A stretch of 64,000 bases of DNA from Pseudonocardia thermophila (GTDB taxonomy: Bacteria; Actinomycetota; Actinomycetes; Mycobacteriales; Pseudonocardiaceae), in contig NZ_FRAP01000004.1 in NCBI RefSeq assembly GCF_900142365.1, positions 1 to 64,000 of the forward strand, read 5' to 3'. The notes beneath the pieces are model-generated. The model saw only the letters and a program-made list of their open reading frames with translations. It was not told where the DNA came from and did no database searches. Of this stretch, positions 34,361-44,568 are shown one piece after another. How positions within the stretch are numbered: the first letter of the stretch is position 1; each line of letters opens with the position of its first letter. The position numbers and the translations under genes were made by a program.

Positions 34361-35863
34361 GTGTCGGAGCAGCAGGCGTGGAGCGGAACCCTCTCGGAGA
34401 CCGGCGCTGCGGAACCCTCCGCAGCCGCCACCAACGAACCGGAAGCAGCCACACCCGACGCGCCCCCCGCCCCCGAACAGCCTGAACAGGCGGCCCCGCA
34501 GGAGCAGCCGGCCGCGCAGCAGGAACAGGGCCAGCAGCGCCCGCCGCGGCCCGCGCCGCCGAAGCCGCGGCCGAAGCGCCACGTCGTGCCGGCGCCCGCC
34601 ACCGCTCCGGAGGCGATCGCCACGCTGCCGCCGTGCACGGTGCCCACGGCGAGCGAGGATCCGCACCGCTGGGGCCGGGTCGACGCCGACGGCAACATCT
34701 TCCTGTTCACCCCGGACGGGGAACGGCGGGTCGGGTCGTGGCAGGCCGGCTCCCCCGAGGAGGGGCTCGCGCACTTCGCGCGCCGCTTCGACGACATCCT
34801 CACCGAGGTCGAGCTGCTGTTCGCCCGGCTGGTGGCGGGCGGTGATCCGCGCTCGACGATGTCCAGCGCGCGCAGCATCAAGGAAGGTCTGCACGGGGCG
34901 AGCGTCATCGGTGACATGGACGGGCTCGCCGCCCGCATCGACGAGCTGATCGCCTACGCCGACAAGGCCGCCGGGGCCGCCCGCTCGGCCCGCGACGCGC
35001 AGCGCGCCGAGGCGACCGCCCGCAAGGAGGCGCTGGTCGCCGAGGCCGAGGCGCTGGCGGCGGAGTCGACGCAGTGGAAGCAGGCCGGGGACCGGTTCAA
35101 GGCGATCCTCGAGGAGTGGCGCACGATCCGCGGCGTCGACCGCAAGACCGACGAGGTCCTGTGGCGGCGGTTCTCCAAAGCACGGGAGGCGTTCAACCGC
35201 CGACGCGGCTCGCACTTCGCGGAGCTGGACCGCCAGCGGGCCGCTGCGAAGGCGCGCAAGGAGGAGCTGGCAGCGGAGGCCGAGGCGCTGGCCGACTCCG
35301 AGGACTGGTCCGGCACCGCCGCCCGGTTCCGCGAGCTGATGACCGAGTGGAAGGCCGCGGGTCGGGCCCACAAGGAGGCCGACGACGCGCTGTGGCAGCG
35401 GTTCCGCACCGCGCAGGACACGTTCTTCCAGCGGCGCGCCGCCGTGTTCGCCGAGCGGGACGCCGAGTACCGGGCCAACGCCGAGAAGAAGCGGGCCCTG
35501 CTCGACGAGGCCGAGAAGATCGACCTCTCCGACCCGGACGCGGCCCGCGCGGCCCTGCGCAGCATCCAGGAGCGCTGGGAGGAGATCGGGAAGGTCCCGC
35601 GCGAGGACATCCGCCCGCTCGACGCGCGCCTGCGCGCCGTCGAGGAGAAGGTGCGCGAGGCCGTGGAGCGGCAGTGGCGGCGCACCGACCCCGAGGCGGA
35701 GGCGCGGGTGGCGCAGTTCCGCGACCGCGTCGCCCAGTTCGAGGCGCAGGCGGCGAAGGCGGAGGCCGCGGGGGACAAGCGCCGGGCCGAGCAGGCCAGA
35801 GCGCAGGCCGAGCAGTGGCGGGAGTGGCTGCGCACGGCCGAGGCCGCCATCCAGGAGAGGTAG
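34361..35863 (+). CDS. DUF349 coiled-coil protein
   Basis: A 500-residue protein with three or more DUF349 repeats, each a helical hairpin with the pattern W-x(3)GxxxHKEADDALWQRFRxA (seen at about residues 240-290, 310-360 and 370-430). A Pro/Gln/Glu-rich disordered head (about 15-85) precedes the segment DPHRWGRVDADGNIFL. It matches Rv2731 by position next to the small membrane gene and miaB. DUF349 proteins are linked to DNA or nucleoid functions in other bacteria, without a firm activity. The GTG at 34361 has GGAGG upstream. Confidence 0.85.
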   Translation: MSEQQAWSGTLSETGAAEPSAAATNEPEAATPDAPPAPEQPEQAAPQEQPAAQQEQGQQRPPRPAPPKPRPKRHVVPAPATAPEAIATLPPCTVPTASEDPHRWGRVDADGNIFLFTPDGERRVGSWQAGSPEEGLAHFARRFDDILTEVELLFARLVAGGDPRSTMSSARSIKEGLHGASVIGDMDGLAARIDELIAYADKAAGAARSARDAQRAEATARKEALVAEAEALAAESTQWKQAGDRFKAILEEWRTIRGVDRKTDEVLWRRFSKAREAFNRRRGSHFAELDRQRAAAKARKEELAAEAEALADSEDWSGTAARFRELMTEWKAAGRAHKEADDALWQRFRTAQDTFFQRRAAVFAERDAEYRANAEKKRALLDEAEKIDLSDPDAARAALRSIQERWEEIGKVPREDIRPLDARLRAVEEKVREAVERQWRRTDPEAEARVAQFRDRVAQFEAQAAKAEAAGDKRRAEQARAQAEQWREWLRTAEAAIQER

Positions 35864-35877
35864 AACCCCCGCGAAGA

Positions 35878-35931
35878 CCTACGAACGGCCTTTTCATGAG
35901 GAACGGTGCTTACGAGAGGGCCGTTCGTAGG
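35878..35931. repeat. family B long hairpin, copy 1
   Basis: A 13-bp perfect outer stem (35878-35890 with 35919-35931) extends inward by about ten more pairs with G-U wobbles and one mismatch, leaving an eight-base loop. It shares ACGAACGGC and CTCTCGT-AGC with the hairpin at 48166-48216. It lies between the convergent DUF349 and small membrane-protein genes. Confidence 0.75.
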
Positions 35932-35980
35932 GGATCCGGGCCCGGGAAGGGCTCGAGCAGCCCGGGCTGCCGCACCTGCC

Positions 35981-36469
35981 TCAGCGGCGCAGCGCGATGC
36001 GCGCCCAGTTCGCCGCCAGCAGCACGATCGCGATCACCGCCAGCACCATCCCGAACGCCGGGCCAGGCTCCCCCACCGGCACGCCGACCTGGCGGGTCCA
36101 CAGGGCCCACAGGCCGTTGATGGACGCGATGCCGCAGCCGACCGCGCACAGCCACGCCAGCGCCCACAGCCGGGTGGCCAGCGCCAGGGCGGAGATCACC
36201 AGCCCGAACCCGAGCGCGGTGAACGTGAACAGCCGCACCAGCACGCCCTGGTTCTCCATGCCGGCGAGCAGCGCCCAGCCCGGGGTGTAGCCCACCCACG
36301 GCAGCATCAGCCCGACCAGCAGCACCAGCATGAAGCCGGTGACCAGCAGCGCGGTGGCACCGGGGTCGGTGCGGCGCACCACGGCCCTCTCCGCGCTGCG
36401 CAGCTCCTCCTGCAGTGCGGTGAGCTCGTCGGGCACCGGCTCTCCGGCGGGACGGTTGTCGCCGTTCAT
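35981..36469 (-). CDS. small four-helix membrane protein (Rv2732c-like)
   Basis: A 162-residue membrane protein with four hydrophobic segments (about 43-63, 75-100, 103-125 and 138-158) after a cytoplasmic head rich in charged residues ([20 protein letters not shown]). Its place between DUF349 and miaB matches Rv2732c. The ATG at 36467-36469 overlaps the miaB stop as ATGA and has GGAGGT upstream. Function unknown. Confidence 0.8.
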   Translation of the reverse strand: MNGDNRPAGEPVPDELTALQEELRSAERAVVRRTDPGATALLVTGFMLVLLVGLMLPWVGYTPGWALLAGMENQGVLVRLFTFTALGFGLVISALALATRLWALAWLCAVGCGIASINGLWALWTRQVGVPVGEPGPAFGMVLAVIAIVLLAANWARIALRR

Positions 36470-37923
36470 GATCGACCTCCACATGCGCTCGCCACCGGCG
36501 CGGCGGGCGGCGGCGCCCCGAACGTGGGCAGCCCGAGCCCGGTGGTGCGTACCGGCTTCCCGTACGCGTCGCCGGCGCGCGTGCGGCGGTGGCTGCGCAC
36601 CGGGCCGTCGGCGACGAGGTGGTGCGGGGCGCCGTAGGTGATCTCGACCTCCACGACGTCGCCGGGGCGGATCTCGGCCTCGCCCGGGGTGAAGTGCACC
36701 AGCCGCCCGTCGCGGGCGCGGCCGCTCATGCGCCGGGTGGCGTCGTCCTTGCGCCCCTCCCCCGTCGCGACGAGGACCTCGAGGACGCGGCCCTCCAGCG
36801 CCCGGTTCTGCTCCCAGGAGATCTGGTCCTGCAGCTCGACCAGCCGCTGGTAGCGCTCCTGCACGACCTCCTTCGGCACCTGGTCGGCCATCTCCGCCGC
36901 GGGTGTGCCGGGACGGGGCGAGTACTGGAACGTGAAAGCCCCCGCGAACCGGGCCTGGCGCACCACGTCGAGGGTCGCCTGGAACTCCTCCTCGGTCTCG
37001 CCGGGGAAGCCCACGATGATGTCGGTGGTGATCGCGGCGTCGGGGATGCGCTCGCGCACCTCGTCGAGGATCGACAGGAACCGAGCCGCTCGGTAGGAGC
37101 GGCGCATCCGGCGCAGCACCGAGTCGGAGCCGGACTGCAGCGGCATGTGCAGCTGCGGGCACACGTTCGGCGTCTCGGCCATCGCCGCGATGACCTCGGA
37201 GGAGAACTCGCGCGGGTGCGGCGAGGTGAACCGCACGCGCTCCAGGCCGGGGACCTCGCCGCAGGCGCGTAGCAGCTTCGCGAACGCCTCGCGGTCGCCG
37301 AACTCCACGCCGTAGGCGTTGACGTTCTGCCCGAGCAGGGTCACCTCGAGCACGCCGTCGGCCACCAACGCCTCCACCTCCGCGAGGACCTCGCCGGGCC
37401 GCCGGTCGCGCTCTTTGCCGCGCAGCGACGGGACGATGCAGAAGGTGCAGGTGTTGTTGCAGCCGACGGAGATCGACACCCAGCCCGCGTACGCGGACTC
37501 GCGGCGGGCCGGCAGCGTGGAGGGGAACACCTCCAGCGACTCGGCGATCTCCACCTGGGCCGCCCGGTTGTGCCGGGCCCGCTCCAGCAGGATCGGCAGC
37601 TTGCCCACGTTGTGGGTGCCGAACACCACGTCGACCCACGGGGCCCGCCGGACGATCTCCTCGCGGTCCTTCTGCGCGAGGCAGCCGCCGACCGCGATCT
37701 GCATCCCCGGCCGCGCCAGCTTCTTCGGGCGCAGGTGCCCGAGGTTGCCGTAGAGGCGGTTGTCGGCGTTCTCGCGCACGGCGCACGTGTTGAGCACGAC
37801 GACGTCGGCCTCGTCGGTCTCGGACCGCACGTAGCCCGCTTCCTCCAGGAGCCCGGCCATCCGCTCGGAGTCGTGCACGTTCATCTGGCACCCGTAGGTG
37901 CGGATGGTGTAACTGCGGGCCAC
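36466..37923 (-). CDS. miaB: tRNA-2-methylthio-N6-dimethylallyladenosine synthase
   Basis: A 485-residue radical SAM enzyme that adds a methylthio group to A37 already prenylated by MiaA. The N-terminal auxiliary cluster cysteines are Cys12 (YGCQMN), Cys47 (LNTCAVR) and Cys81 (GGCLAQ); the radical SAM cluster is Cys155, Cys159 and Cys162 (CNNTCTFC). A TRAM domain occupies about 385-450. The last 35 residues, rich in Pro and Ala, are an extra tail. The start is GTG 37921-37923; the ribosome site is weak. It is co-translated with the downstream small membrane gene. Confidence 0.95.
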   Translation of the reverse strand: MARSYTIRTYGCQMNVHDSERMAGLLEEAGYVRSETDEADVVVLNTCAVRENADNRLYGNLGHLRPKKLARPGMQIAVGGCLAQKDREEIVRRAPWVDVVFGTHNVGKLPILLERARHNRAAQVEIAESLEVFPSTLPARRESAYAGWVSISVGCNNTCTFCIVPSLRGKERDRRPGEVLAEVEALVADGVLEVTLLGQNVNAYGVEFGDREAFAKLLRACGEVPGLERVRFTSPHPREFSSEVIAAMAETPNVCPQLHMPLQSGSDSVLRRMRRSYRAARFLSILDEVRERIPDAAITTDIIVGFPGETEEEFQATLDVVRQARFAGAFTFQYSPRPGTPAAEMADQVPKEVVQERYQRLVELQDQISWEQNRALEGRVLEVLVATGEGRKDDATRRMSGRARDGRLVHFTPGEAEIRPGDVVEVEITYGAPHHLVADGPVRSHRRTRAGDAYGKPVRTTGLGLPTFGAPPPAAPVASACGGRS

Positions 37924-38001
37924 ACCCCGAGGGTAGGCCCCGCCGGCCGGGGCGGAGCGGCCCGGGTCGACCGAATCCGGTCGAAGCGCCAGGATGTGCC
38001 G

Positions 38002-38961
38002 GTGCTGGATCGGCGAACCGTGCTGCGAGGCCTGGCCGCAGCGAGCGCGTTCGTCGCGGCGAGCGGGATCTCCGGCTGCTCGTCGCCGTTCGAGAACGTG
38101 CGGCTCCGGCTGGCTACCGGCGGCACCCAGGGCGTCTACTACACGATCGGCAGCGCACTGGCCCAGTCCTGGCAGCAGGAGCTCGGCCTGCGCCACCCGC
38201 CGGAGGTGCTGTCCACCGCCGGCTCGGTCGACAACCTGAACCGGTTGCTCGACGGCGCAGTGGACGTCGCGTTCTGCCAGGTCGACGCGGCCGCGGAGAG
38301 CCTGCGCGCGCTCCCGCGCGACCACCCGGTGCAGGTGCGCGCCCTCGGCCGGGTCTACGACGAGTTCGTCCACGTCGTCGTGCCCCGCGGCGCCCCGGTC
38401 CAGCACCTCGCCGATCTGCGCGGGCTGCGGGTCTCGGTCGGCGCCGAGGAGTCCGGCGTCTACGTCGTCGCGCGGCGGCTGCTGGAGGCGGCCGGGCTGA
38501 CCGTCGACGACCTGCGGGCGGAGTACCTGGGCATCAACGAGTCGGTGAGCGCACTGGCCGACGACCGCATCGACGCGTTCTTCTGGACGGGCGGGGTGCC
38601 GACCGGCGGCGTCACGGCGCTGGCCGAGCAGCTGCCGATCCGGCTGCTCGATCTCTCCGACGTGCTCCCCGAGATCCGCGCTCGCCATCCCGTGTACGCG
38701 CCCGGCACGGTACCGGCCCGCAGCTACGGCATCGAGAAGTCGATCACCACGGTCCTCGTGCGCAACTTCCTGCTCGTCGACGCGAGGATGCCGGACGACC
38801 TGGCGTACGCGCTGATCAAGGCGCTGTTCGAGGCGCAGGACGAGCTGGTGGTGATCAACCCGCTGGCGCTCTCGATCGACCTGCGCGCCGCGATCAGCAC
38901 CGAGCCGGTGCCGCTGCACCCCGGGGCGCTGCGCTACTACCGGGACGCCAAGGACGCCTGA
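38002..38961 (+). CDS. TAXI-family solute receptor lipoprotein
   Basis: A 319-residue extracytoplasmic receptor of the TAXI type, known from TRAP transporters. The N-terminus reads [14 protein letters not shown], a twin-arginine-like signal, and ends in a lipobox ISGC with Cys26 as the lipidated residue. The mature part begins [20 protein letters not shown], diagnostic of the family. No TRAP permease gene is near. Its 3' end overlaps the histidine kinase gene by 25 bases on the opposite strand. I chose GTG 38002, with AGGA seven bases upstream; GTG 37996 is also in frame. It may deliver its ligand signal to the neighbouring kinase. Confidence 0.85.
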   Translation: MLDRRTVLRGLAAASAFVAASGISGCSSPFENVRLRLATGGTQGVYYTIGSALAQSWQQELGLRHPPEVLSTAGSVDNLNRLLDGAVDVAFCQVDAAAESLRALPRDHPVQVRALGRVYDEFVHVVVPRGAPVQHLADLRGLRVSVGAEESGVYVVARRLLEAAGLTVDDLRAEYLGINESVSALADDRIDAFFWTGGVPTGGVTALAEQLPIRLLDLSDVLPEIRARHPVYAPGTVPARSYGIEKSITTVLVRNFLLVDARMPDDLAYALIKALFEAQDELVVINPLALSIDLRAAISTEPVPLHPGALRYYRDAKDA

Positions 38962-40364
38962 TCGGCCGCGGCCGGCACCCGGGCGCGGGAGAGCACCGCG
39001 GTGACCCGCAGCCCGCCGCCCTCCGGCAGGTCCAGCCGCAGGCTGCCGCCACCCACCTCGAGGGTGCGCGCGGCGATCGCCAGCCCGAGGCCGGAACCCT
39101 CCACGTTGTCCTGCCCCGGCGCCCGCCAGAACCGGCCCGTCGCCCGCTCGAGCTGGTCGGGGGCCAGGCCCGGGCCGGTGTCGCGCACGCTGATCTCGAC
39201 CAGCTCGCGGTCGGCGCCGGCCACCGCGGTGGAGACGGTGATCCGCCCGCCCGGTGGGGTGTACTTCACGGCGTTGTCCAGCACCGCGTCCAGGACGGTC
39301 TCGATCGCCCCGGCCGGCGCGATCACCCGCAGCCCCCGCGCGCCCTTGCGCTCGAGGGTGATCCCGGTGTGCTCGGCCAGCGGCCGCCACGCCTCCACCC
39401 GGTCGGCGACCGGCGCGTCGACCGCCTGCACCGCGAGCGGCACGGTCCGCTCGGCGCGGGCCAGCGCGAGCAGCCCGTCGAGCAGGGTGGACAGCCGCTC
39501 GGCCTCCTCCAGCGCGGCCGCGTGGTCCTCCACCGCCTCAGGCGCGACGTGGCCCTCCAGGTTGGACAGCCGCAGCCGCAGCGCGGTGAGCGGGTTGCGC
39601 AGCTGGTGGCTCGCGTCGGCGACGAACGCGCGCTGGGCAGCGTAGGCCTGCGCGACGGTCGCGGCCATCCGGTCGAACGACAGCGTCAACCGCCGCAGCT
39701 CCGGCGGGCCCGAGTTGTCCGACACCGCCTCCGGCGCGGCCCCGGCGAGCACCGCCGCGGCGACCCGCCCGGTGCCCTCGTCGAGCCGGCGCACCGGGCG
39801 CAGGATCCAGCGCACGATCGGCAACGCCACCAGCACGGCCAGCGCGAGCGCCAGCACTCCGGCCGCGGCGATCCCGAACCACACGATGAGCTGCTCGGTG
39901 TGCAGCGCCTGGGTCGGCGAGATCGTGATGACCGCGCCGCGCACCTCGGTGTCGTCCAGCACCGGCTCGGCCAACACCATCGGCTGGTCGTCCCAGGGCG
40001 CGAGCAGCGGGTACGGCTGCGACGGCCGGGCGGCCAGCGCCAGCGCCAGCCGCTCCTGGCCCTTCTCGTCCAGCTCGGGGACGGGGATCCGAGAGCTCGC
40101 CACCACCGTGCGGGTCGCGTCGACCACCACGACGGCGACGCCGAACGTCTCGTCGAAGCGGCGCAGCTGGCCGTCCAAGCCGGTGGTGTCGGCCTCGGTC
40201 AGCGGCCGCACCGCGAGCGAGGCGAGGTAGACGGTGTCGGTGAGCCGGTTGGTGAACAACTTCGACTGCGCAGCCTGCGCGCTGTAGATGGCGAGCGGCA
40301 CGCCGAGCCCCACGGCGAGCAGGCCGACGAGGGTCAGCACGATCACCAGCAATCGCGCACGCAC
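38937..40364 (-). CDS. sensor histidine kinase
   Basis: A 475-residue kinase with a membrane helix at about 5-27, a 125-residue extracytoplasmic sensor, a second helix at about 157-185 and a HAMP region. The phosphoacceptor is His253 ([13 protein letters not shown]), then DNAVKYTP (N box), DTGPGLA (G1) and GSGLGLAI (G2). It starts at GTG 40362-40364, 12 bases after the response-regulator stop, so the two form an operon. The sensor domain faces the space where the TAXI lipoprotein would sit. Confidence 0.92.
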   Translation of the reverse strand: MRARLLVIVLTLVGLLAVGLGVPLAIYSAQAAQSKLFTNRLTDTVYLASLAVRPLTEADTTGLDGQLRRFDETFGVAVVVVDATRTVVASSRIPVPELDEKGQERLALALAARPSQPYPLLAPWDDQPMVLAEPVLDDTEVRGAVITISPTQALHTEQLIVWFGIAAAGVLALALAVLVALPIVRWILRPVRRLDEGTGRVAAAVLAGAAPEAVSDNSGPPELRRLTLSFDRMAATVAQAYAAQRAFVADASHQLRNPLTALRLRLSNLEGHVAPEAVEDHAAALEEAERLSTLLDGLLALARAERTVPLAVQAVDAPVADRVEAWRPLAEHTGITLERKGARGLRVIAPAGAIETVLDAVLDNAVKYTPPGGRITVSTAVAGADRELVEISVRDTGPGLAPDQLERATGRFWRAPGQDNVEGSGLGLAIAARTLEVGGGSLRLDLPEGGGLRVTAVLSRARVPAAADQASLASR

Positions 40365-40376
40365 GGCTCGATCCGC

Positions 40377-41081
40377 TCAGTCCGTGCCCGTGTCGCGCGC
40401 GGCCTCGGCGGTCTCGGGCAGCCCCAGCCGGTACCCCACCCCGCGCACCGTCTGCACCAGCTCGGGGCGGCCCAGCTTGGTGCGCAGCGTGGCGACGTGG
40501 ACGTCGAGCGTGCGGTTGGCGCCGGCCCACGACCGACCCCACACCTCCGCCACGATCCGGCTGCGCGTGCACACCGCGCCGCCGGAGCTGGCGAGCAGCG
40601 CGAGCACCTGGAACTCCTTGCGGGTCAGCGTGACGGGTGAACCCGCGACGGTGACCGTGTGCTTGTCCAGGTCGATCGTCACGTCGGCCACGGTCACCAC
40701 GCCGCCCGCGCCGCCGCCCTGGCCCGCGGGGCGGCGGCGCCGGTAGACCGCGTGCACGCGGGCCACCAGCTCACCGATGTCGTAGGGCTTCACCAGGTAG
40801 TCGTCGGCGCCGGAGTGCAGCCCGAGGATGCGGTCGTCGACCTCCCCGCGCGCCGACACCACGATGACCGGTACATCGCTGACCTCGCGGATCGCCCGGC
40901 AGACGTCGACCCCGTCGATGTCGGGCAGACCCAGGTCGAGCAGGACCACGTCGACGTCGGTCAGATGATCGACGACGCCCTTCCCGGCCGCGAGCCGGGT
41001 GGTCGTCATGCCGTGGCGATGCAGCGCGGGCCGCAGCGCGGCGGCGACCCGGTCATCGTCCTCGACCAGAAGGATGTGCAC
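40377..41081 (-). CDS. OmpR/PhoB-type response regulator
   Basis: A 234-residue regulator. The receiver domain has the acidic pocket EDDD, phosphoacceptor Asp49 (LLDLGLPD), a Ser in VVSARG and Lys in YLVKP. The C-terminal winged helix includes [17 protein letters not shown] and [16 protein letters not shown]. The start is GTG 41079-41081 ([10 protein letters not shown]). It is divergent from gluA with about 130 bases between, so it may control gluABCD as well as the TAXI gene; this is an inference. Confidence 0.93.
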   Translation of the reverse strand: MHILLVEDDDRVAAALRPALHRHGMTTTRLAAGKGVVDHLTDVDVVLLDLGLPDIDGVDVCRAIREVSDVPVIVVSARGEVDDRILGLHSGADDYLVKPYDIGELVARVHAVYRRRRPAGQGGGAGGVVTVADVTIDLDKHTVTVAGSPVTLTRKEFQVLALLASSGGAVCTRSRIVAEVWGRSWAGANRTLDVHVATLRTKLGRPELVQTVRGVGYRLGLPETAEAARDTGTD

Positions 41082-41157
41082 CGTGCCAGCTTGTCAAATC
41101 ACCGGCAATCGGTCAGGAGCGTTATCGGAGCGAAACCTCAAGGGTTCCCCAAGGTGC

Positions 41158-41187
41158 TGGACTGTGCTCCACACCTGGCTCTAGCGT
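41158..41187 (+). promoter_or_regulatory. putative gluABCD promoter
   Basis: A -35-like TGGACT (41158-41163) and -10-like TAGCGT (41182-41187) are spaced 18 bases apart, about 25 bases before the gluA start. The -10 fits the actinobacterial TANNNT pattern. Confidence 0.4.
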
Positions 41188-41210
41188 CCCGCCATGCCCG
41201 GAGGCTCCGT

Positions 41211-41954
41211 ATGACCGATACCCCGATGATCCGCATGGCGTCCGTCGAGAAGCACTTCGGCGACCTGCACGTTCTGCGCAACATCAACCTCGAGGTCGCT
41301 CCCGGCCAAGTGGTCGTCGTGCTGGGACCATCCGGTTCCGGCAAGTCCACCCTGTGCCGCACGATCAACCGCCTGGAGCCGATCGACTCGGGCACGATCG
41401 AGATCGACGGGAAGGTCCTGCCGGAGGAGGGCAAGGCTCTGGCCGCCCTGCGCGCGGACGTGGGCATGGTGTTCCAGAGCTTCAACCTCTTCGCGCACAA
41501 GACGATCCTCGAGAACGTCACCCTCGCGCCGATCAAGGTCCGCAAGATGAACAAGGCGGAGGCCGAGGCGAAGGGCATGGCCCTGCTGGAGCGGGTCGGC
41601 ATCGCCGACCAGCGCGACAAGTACCCGGCCCAGCTCTCCGGCGGGCAGCAGCAGCGCGTCGCGATCGCCCGCGCGCTGGCCATGAACCCGAAGGTGATGC
41701 TCTTCGACGAGCCCACTTCCGCTCTCGACCCCGAGATGGTCAACGAGGTCCTCGACGTCATGACCACGCTGGCCAAGGAGGGCATGACCATGCTCGTGGT
41801 GACCCACGAGATGGGCTTCGCCCGCCGGGCCGCCGACCGCGTGGTGTTCATGGCGAACGGCGAGATCGTCGAGGACGCCCCGCCGGACGAGTTCTTCACC
41901 AACCCGAAGTCCGCCCGGGCGAAGGACTTCCTCGGCAAGATCCTCACCCACTAG
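41211..41954 (+). CDS. gluA: glutamate ABC transporter ATP-binding protein
   Basis: A 247-residue polar amino-acid ABC ATPase. Walker A is GPSGSGKST (39-47), the signature LSGGQQQR, Walker [12 protein letters not shown] and the switch histidine is in [10 protein letters not shown]. It powers uptake by GluC/GluD. The ATG at 41211 follows GGAGG. It is the first gene of gluABCD, an order well known in Corynebacterium and Streptomyces. Substrate assignment to glutamate rests on that synteny. Confidence 0.92.
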   Translation: MTDTPMIRMASVEKHFGDLHVLRNINLEVAPGQVVVVLGPSGSGKSTLCRTINRLEPIDSGTIEIDGKVLPEEGKALAALRADVGMVFQSFNLFAHKTILENVTLAPIKVRKMNKAEAEAKGMALLERVGIADQRDKYPAQLSGGQQQRVAIARALAMNPKVMLFDEPTSALDPEMVNEVLDVMTTLAKEGMTMLVVTHEMGFARRAADRVVFMANGEIVEDAPPDEFFTNPKSARAKDFLGKILTH

Positions 41955-41980
41955 TCGCTCCGGAAGGGACTCCCGGAACC

Positions 41981-42898
41981 ATGAAGATCCGCAAGCTGGC
42001 GCTGGGCCTGATCGTCGGCGCCCTCGCCCTCACCGCCGCGTGCGGTCGGGAAGGCGCACCACCCGCCGCAGGCGGCGACGGCGGCCCGGCCGGCGCCGAC
42101 GCGCAGCTCACCTACGAGGTCGCGACGGACGTCACCCTGACCGGGTCGCCGACGTTCGACCGGATGAAGCAGGCCGGCAAGGTCGTCATCGGCATCCGCG
42201 AGGACCAGCCCGGCCTCGGCTTCAAGGACGCGACCACCGGCGCCCGCTCCGGCTTCGACGTCGAGATCGCCCGCATGGTGGCCGCCGGCCTCGGCTACGG
42301 CGACGACAAGATCGAGTACAAGGCCGTGCCGTCGGCCGCCCGCGAGGACACGATCTCGCGGGGCGACATCGACTTCATGGTCGGCACGTACACGATCAAC
42401 GACAACCGCAAGCAGCGCGTCTCGTTCGCCGGCCCGTACTTCGTCGCCGGCCAGGGCCTGCTGGTCCGCAAGGACGAGACCGAGATCACCGGCAAGGACA
42501 CCCTCAAGGGCAAGAAGGTCTGCTCGGTGACCGGGTCGACGCCGATCCAGCGCGTGCGCGAGCAGGGGCTGACCGAGCCGGAGAACATCGTCGAGTTCCA
42601 GACCTACAGCCAGTGCGTCGACCAGCTGCTCTCCCGCCAGGTCGACGCCGTCACCACCGACGACGCGATCCTGAAGGGCTACGCGGCGCAGGCCCCCGAC
42701 GATCTGAAGGTCGTGGGCGAGGCGTTCTCGGTCGAGCCCTACGGCATCGGCCTGGCCAAGGACGACGCCGTGCTGCGCGGCAAGATCAACGACCTGCTCC
42801 AGGCCGCCATGGACGACGGCACCTGGCAGAAGATCTACGACGCCACCCTCGGCAAGTCCGGGTCGGCCGCCGAGCCGCCCGCCATCGAGCGCTACTGA
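41981..42898 (+). CDS. gluB: glutamate-binding lipoprotein
   Basis: A 305-residue periplasmic-type binding lipoprotein. The signal peptide KIRKLALGLIVGALALTAAC ends at Cys21. The mature domain has KVVIGIREDQPGLGFKD and GFDVEIARMVA, typical of family 3 amino-acid binding proteins. It captures glutamate outside the membrane for GluCD. It is followed by a strong intercistronic hairpin that may keep its message more abundant than the permeases. Confidence 0.92.
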   Translation: MKIRKLALGLIVGALALTAACGREGAPPAAGGDGGPAGADAQLTYEVATDVTLTGSPTFDRMKQAGKVVIGIREDQPGLGFKDATTGARSGFDVEIARMVAAGLGYGDDKIEYKAVPSAAREDTISRGDIDFMVGTYTINDNRKQRVSFAGPYFVAGQGLLVRKDETEITGKDTLKGKKVCSVTGSTPIQRVREQGLTEPENIVEFQTYSQCVDQLLSRQVDAVTTDDAILKGYAAQAPDDLKVVGEAFSVEPYGIGLAKDDAVLRGKINDLLQAAMDDGTWQKIYDATLGKSGSAAEPPAIERY

Positions 42899-42917
42899 GC
42901 AGCCCGAGTGGCGCCTG

Positions 42918-42954
42918 GAAGGGGTGGGCCCGGTCCCGCCGGGCTCACCCCTTC
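42918..42954 (+). promoter_or_regulatory. intercistronic hairpin between gluB and gluC
   Basis: Arms 42918-42933 and 42939-42954 pair over 16 positions with a single G-U wobble around a five-base loop. It starts 20 bases after the gluB stop. Within a transporter operon this layout usually gives partial termination or 3'-end protection of the binding-protein mRNA. Confidence 0.65.
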
Positions 42955-42990
42955 GCCGTACCTCCACCCGGCCCGGACAGGGAGAAACCG

Positions 42991-43638
42991 GTGAACGTCC
43001 TCCTCGACAACCTCGGCCTGTACGGCAGCGGATTCCTCACGACCATCCAGCTGTTCGTGATCTCCGCGATCGGCTCGCTGGTCTGGGGCACCGTCTTGGC
43101 CGCGATGCGCGTCAGCCCCGTCCCGATCCTGCGCGCCTTCGGCACCGGCTACGTCAACACCATCCGCAACACGCCGTTGACGCTGGTGTTCTTCTTCTTC
43201 GCGTTCGCCTACCCGCGCCTGGACATCGTCCGGCTCGACTTCTTCACGCTCGCGTGCCTGTCGCTGATCACCTACACGGCCGCGTTCGTGTGCGAGTGCG
43301 TGCGCTCGGGCATCAACACCGTCCCCGTCGGGCAGGCCGAGGCGGCGCGTGCCCTCGGGTTCGGGTTCACCCAGACCATCAGCCAGATCGTGCTGCCCCA
43401 GGCCATCCGCTCGGTGGTCCCGCCGCTGACCAACGTACAGATCGCCCTGCTGAAGAACACCACGATCGCCGCCGGGTTCTCGGTGGTCGAGGCGGGCGGC
43501 ATCTACCAGAACCTGTCCGAACGGGGCTACGACGTGTTCGTCGGGCTCCTGTGGGTGGCCGTGGGCTTCCTGATCCTGGTCACCCCGCTCACGGTCCTGC
43601 AGCGACGGCTCGAGAAGCGGTGGAGCGTGACCCGATGA
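42991..43638 (+). CDS. gluC: glutamate ABC transporter permease GluC
   Basis: A 215-residue permease with about five membrane helices. The EAA loop is EAARALGFGFTQTISQIVLPQAIR, which contacts the ATPase. NTIRNTPLTLVFFFF is typical of the HisM group. It starts at GTG 42991 with GGGAG upstream and overlaps gluD by ATGA. Confidence 0.92.
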   Translation: MNVLLDNLGLYGSGFLTTIQLFVISAIGSLVWGTVLAAMRVSPVPILRAFGTGYVNTIRNTPLTLVFFFFAFAYPRLDIVRLDFFTLACLSLITYTAAFVCECVRSGINTVPVGQAEAARALGFGFTQTISQIVLPQAIRSVVPPLTNVQIALLKNTTIAAGFSVVEAGGIYQNLSERGYDVFVGLLWVAVGFLILVTPLTVLQRRLEKRWSVTR

Positions 43639-44534
43639 CCTCCGTCCTCTACGACACCGCGGGCCCCAAGGCCAGGCTCCGGTACCGGATCTACGGCGTG
43701 ATCGGCACGATCGCGCTGGTCGCGATCGCCGCGTACATCGTCTACCGGATGGCCGTCACCGGGCAGTTCGAGGCGCGCAAATGGGAGTTCATCCTCTACG
43801 AGCAGATCCAGATCCTGCTGCTGGATGCCTGGTGGGCGACCGTCTCGGCGTTCCTCGTGGCGGCGGTGCTCTCGCTGCTGTTCGGGCTGGTGTTCGCCGC
43901 CGGGCGGATGTCCGACCACCGCTGGATCAGCCTCCCCGCGACAGCGGTCGTCGAGTTCTTCCGGGCCATCCCACTGCTGATCCTGATCTTCATCCTGTAC
44001 TTCGGCCTGTCCCGCGGGCTGGGGCTGAACATCTCCACGTTCTGGGCGCTGGTGCTCGGGCTGATGCTCTACAACGGCTCGGTGCTCGCGGAGATCTTCC
44101 GCGGTGGCGTGAGGGCGCTGCCGAAGGGGCAGAGCGAGGCGTCGTACGCGCTGGGGATGCGCAAGACCCAGGTGATGACCTACGTGCTGATGCCGCAGGC
44201 GCTGCGGGCGATGCTCCCGACGATCATCAGCCAGCTCGTGGTCGTGCTGAAGGACACCGCGCTGGGCTTCCTGATCCTCTACCCGGAGTTGCTCTACCAG
44301 GCCCGCTACCTCGGCGGGCAGACGAACCTCGGCTCGCCGATCCTGCAGGTCGGGCTCGTCATCGCGGTCATCTACATCGCGATGTGCCTGCTGCTGTCGT
44401 GGCTGGCGAACTACCTGGAGCGGCGCACGAAGCGCAGCCGCAAGGTCGGCCCGCTCGAACCGACGGCGGCGCCGGACGCCGAGATGGAGATCGTGACCGC
44501 GGCGCCGGGTGGGGGCGCGGCGCCGCGGACCTGA
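43635..44534 (+). CDS. gluD: glutamate ABC transporter permease GluD
   Basis: A 299-residue permease. One N-terminal helix (IYGVIGTIALVAIAAYIVYRM) precedes the usual five-helix core with EAA loop QSEASYALGMRKTQVMTYVLMPQALR. VEFFRAIPLLILIFILYFG is characteristic. A charged C-terminal tail of about 45 residues is cytoplasmic. It forms the channel with GluC. Confidence 0.92.
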   Translation: MTSVLYDTAGPKARLRYRIYGVIGTIALVAIAAYIVYRMAVTGQFEARKWEFILYEQIQILLLDAWWATVSAFLVAAVLSLLFGLVFAAGRMSDHRWISLPATAVVEFFRAIPLLILIFILYFGLSRGLGLNISTFWALVLGLMLYNGSVLAEIFRGGVRALPKGQSEASYALGMRKTQVMTYVLMPQALRAMLPTIISQLVVVLKDTALGFLILYPELLYQARYLGGQTNLGSPILQVGLVIAVIYIAMCLLLSWLANYLERRTKRSRKVGPLEPTAAPDAEMEIVTAAPGGGAAPRT

Positions 44535-44542
44535 GCACCCGG

Positions 44543-44568
44543 GCCCGGGGCGGGTCGCTGCCCCGGGC
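44543..44568. terminator. convergent hairpin after gluD
   Basis: A perfect 9-bp GC stem (44543-44551 with 44560-44568) around an eight-base loop. It lies between the gluD stop and the S9 peptidase stop, so it can serve both. Confidence 0.65.

Noticed and set aside
38850..38875. GTGGTGATCAACC in the TAXI gene as a family A copy
   Set aside because: It is in coding sequence (residues VVIN), has no inverted partner, and is explained by codon choice.
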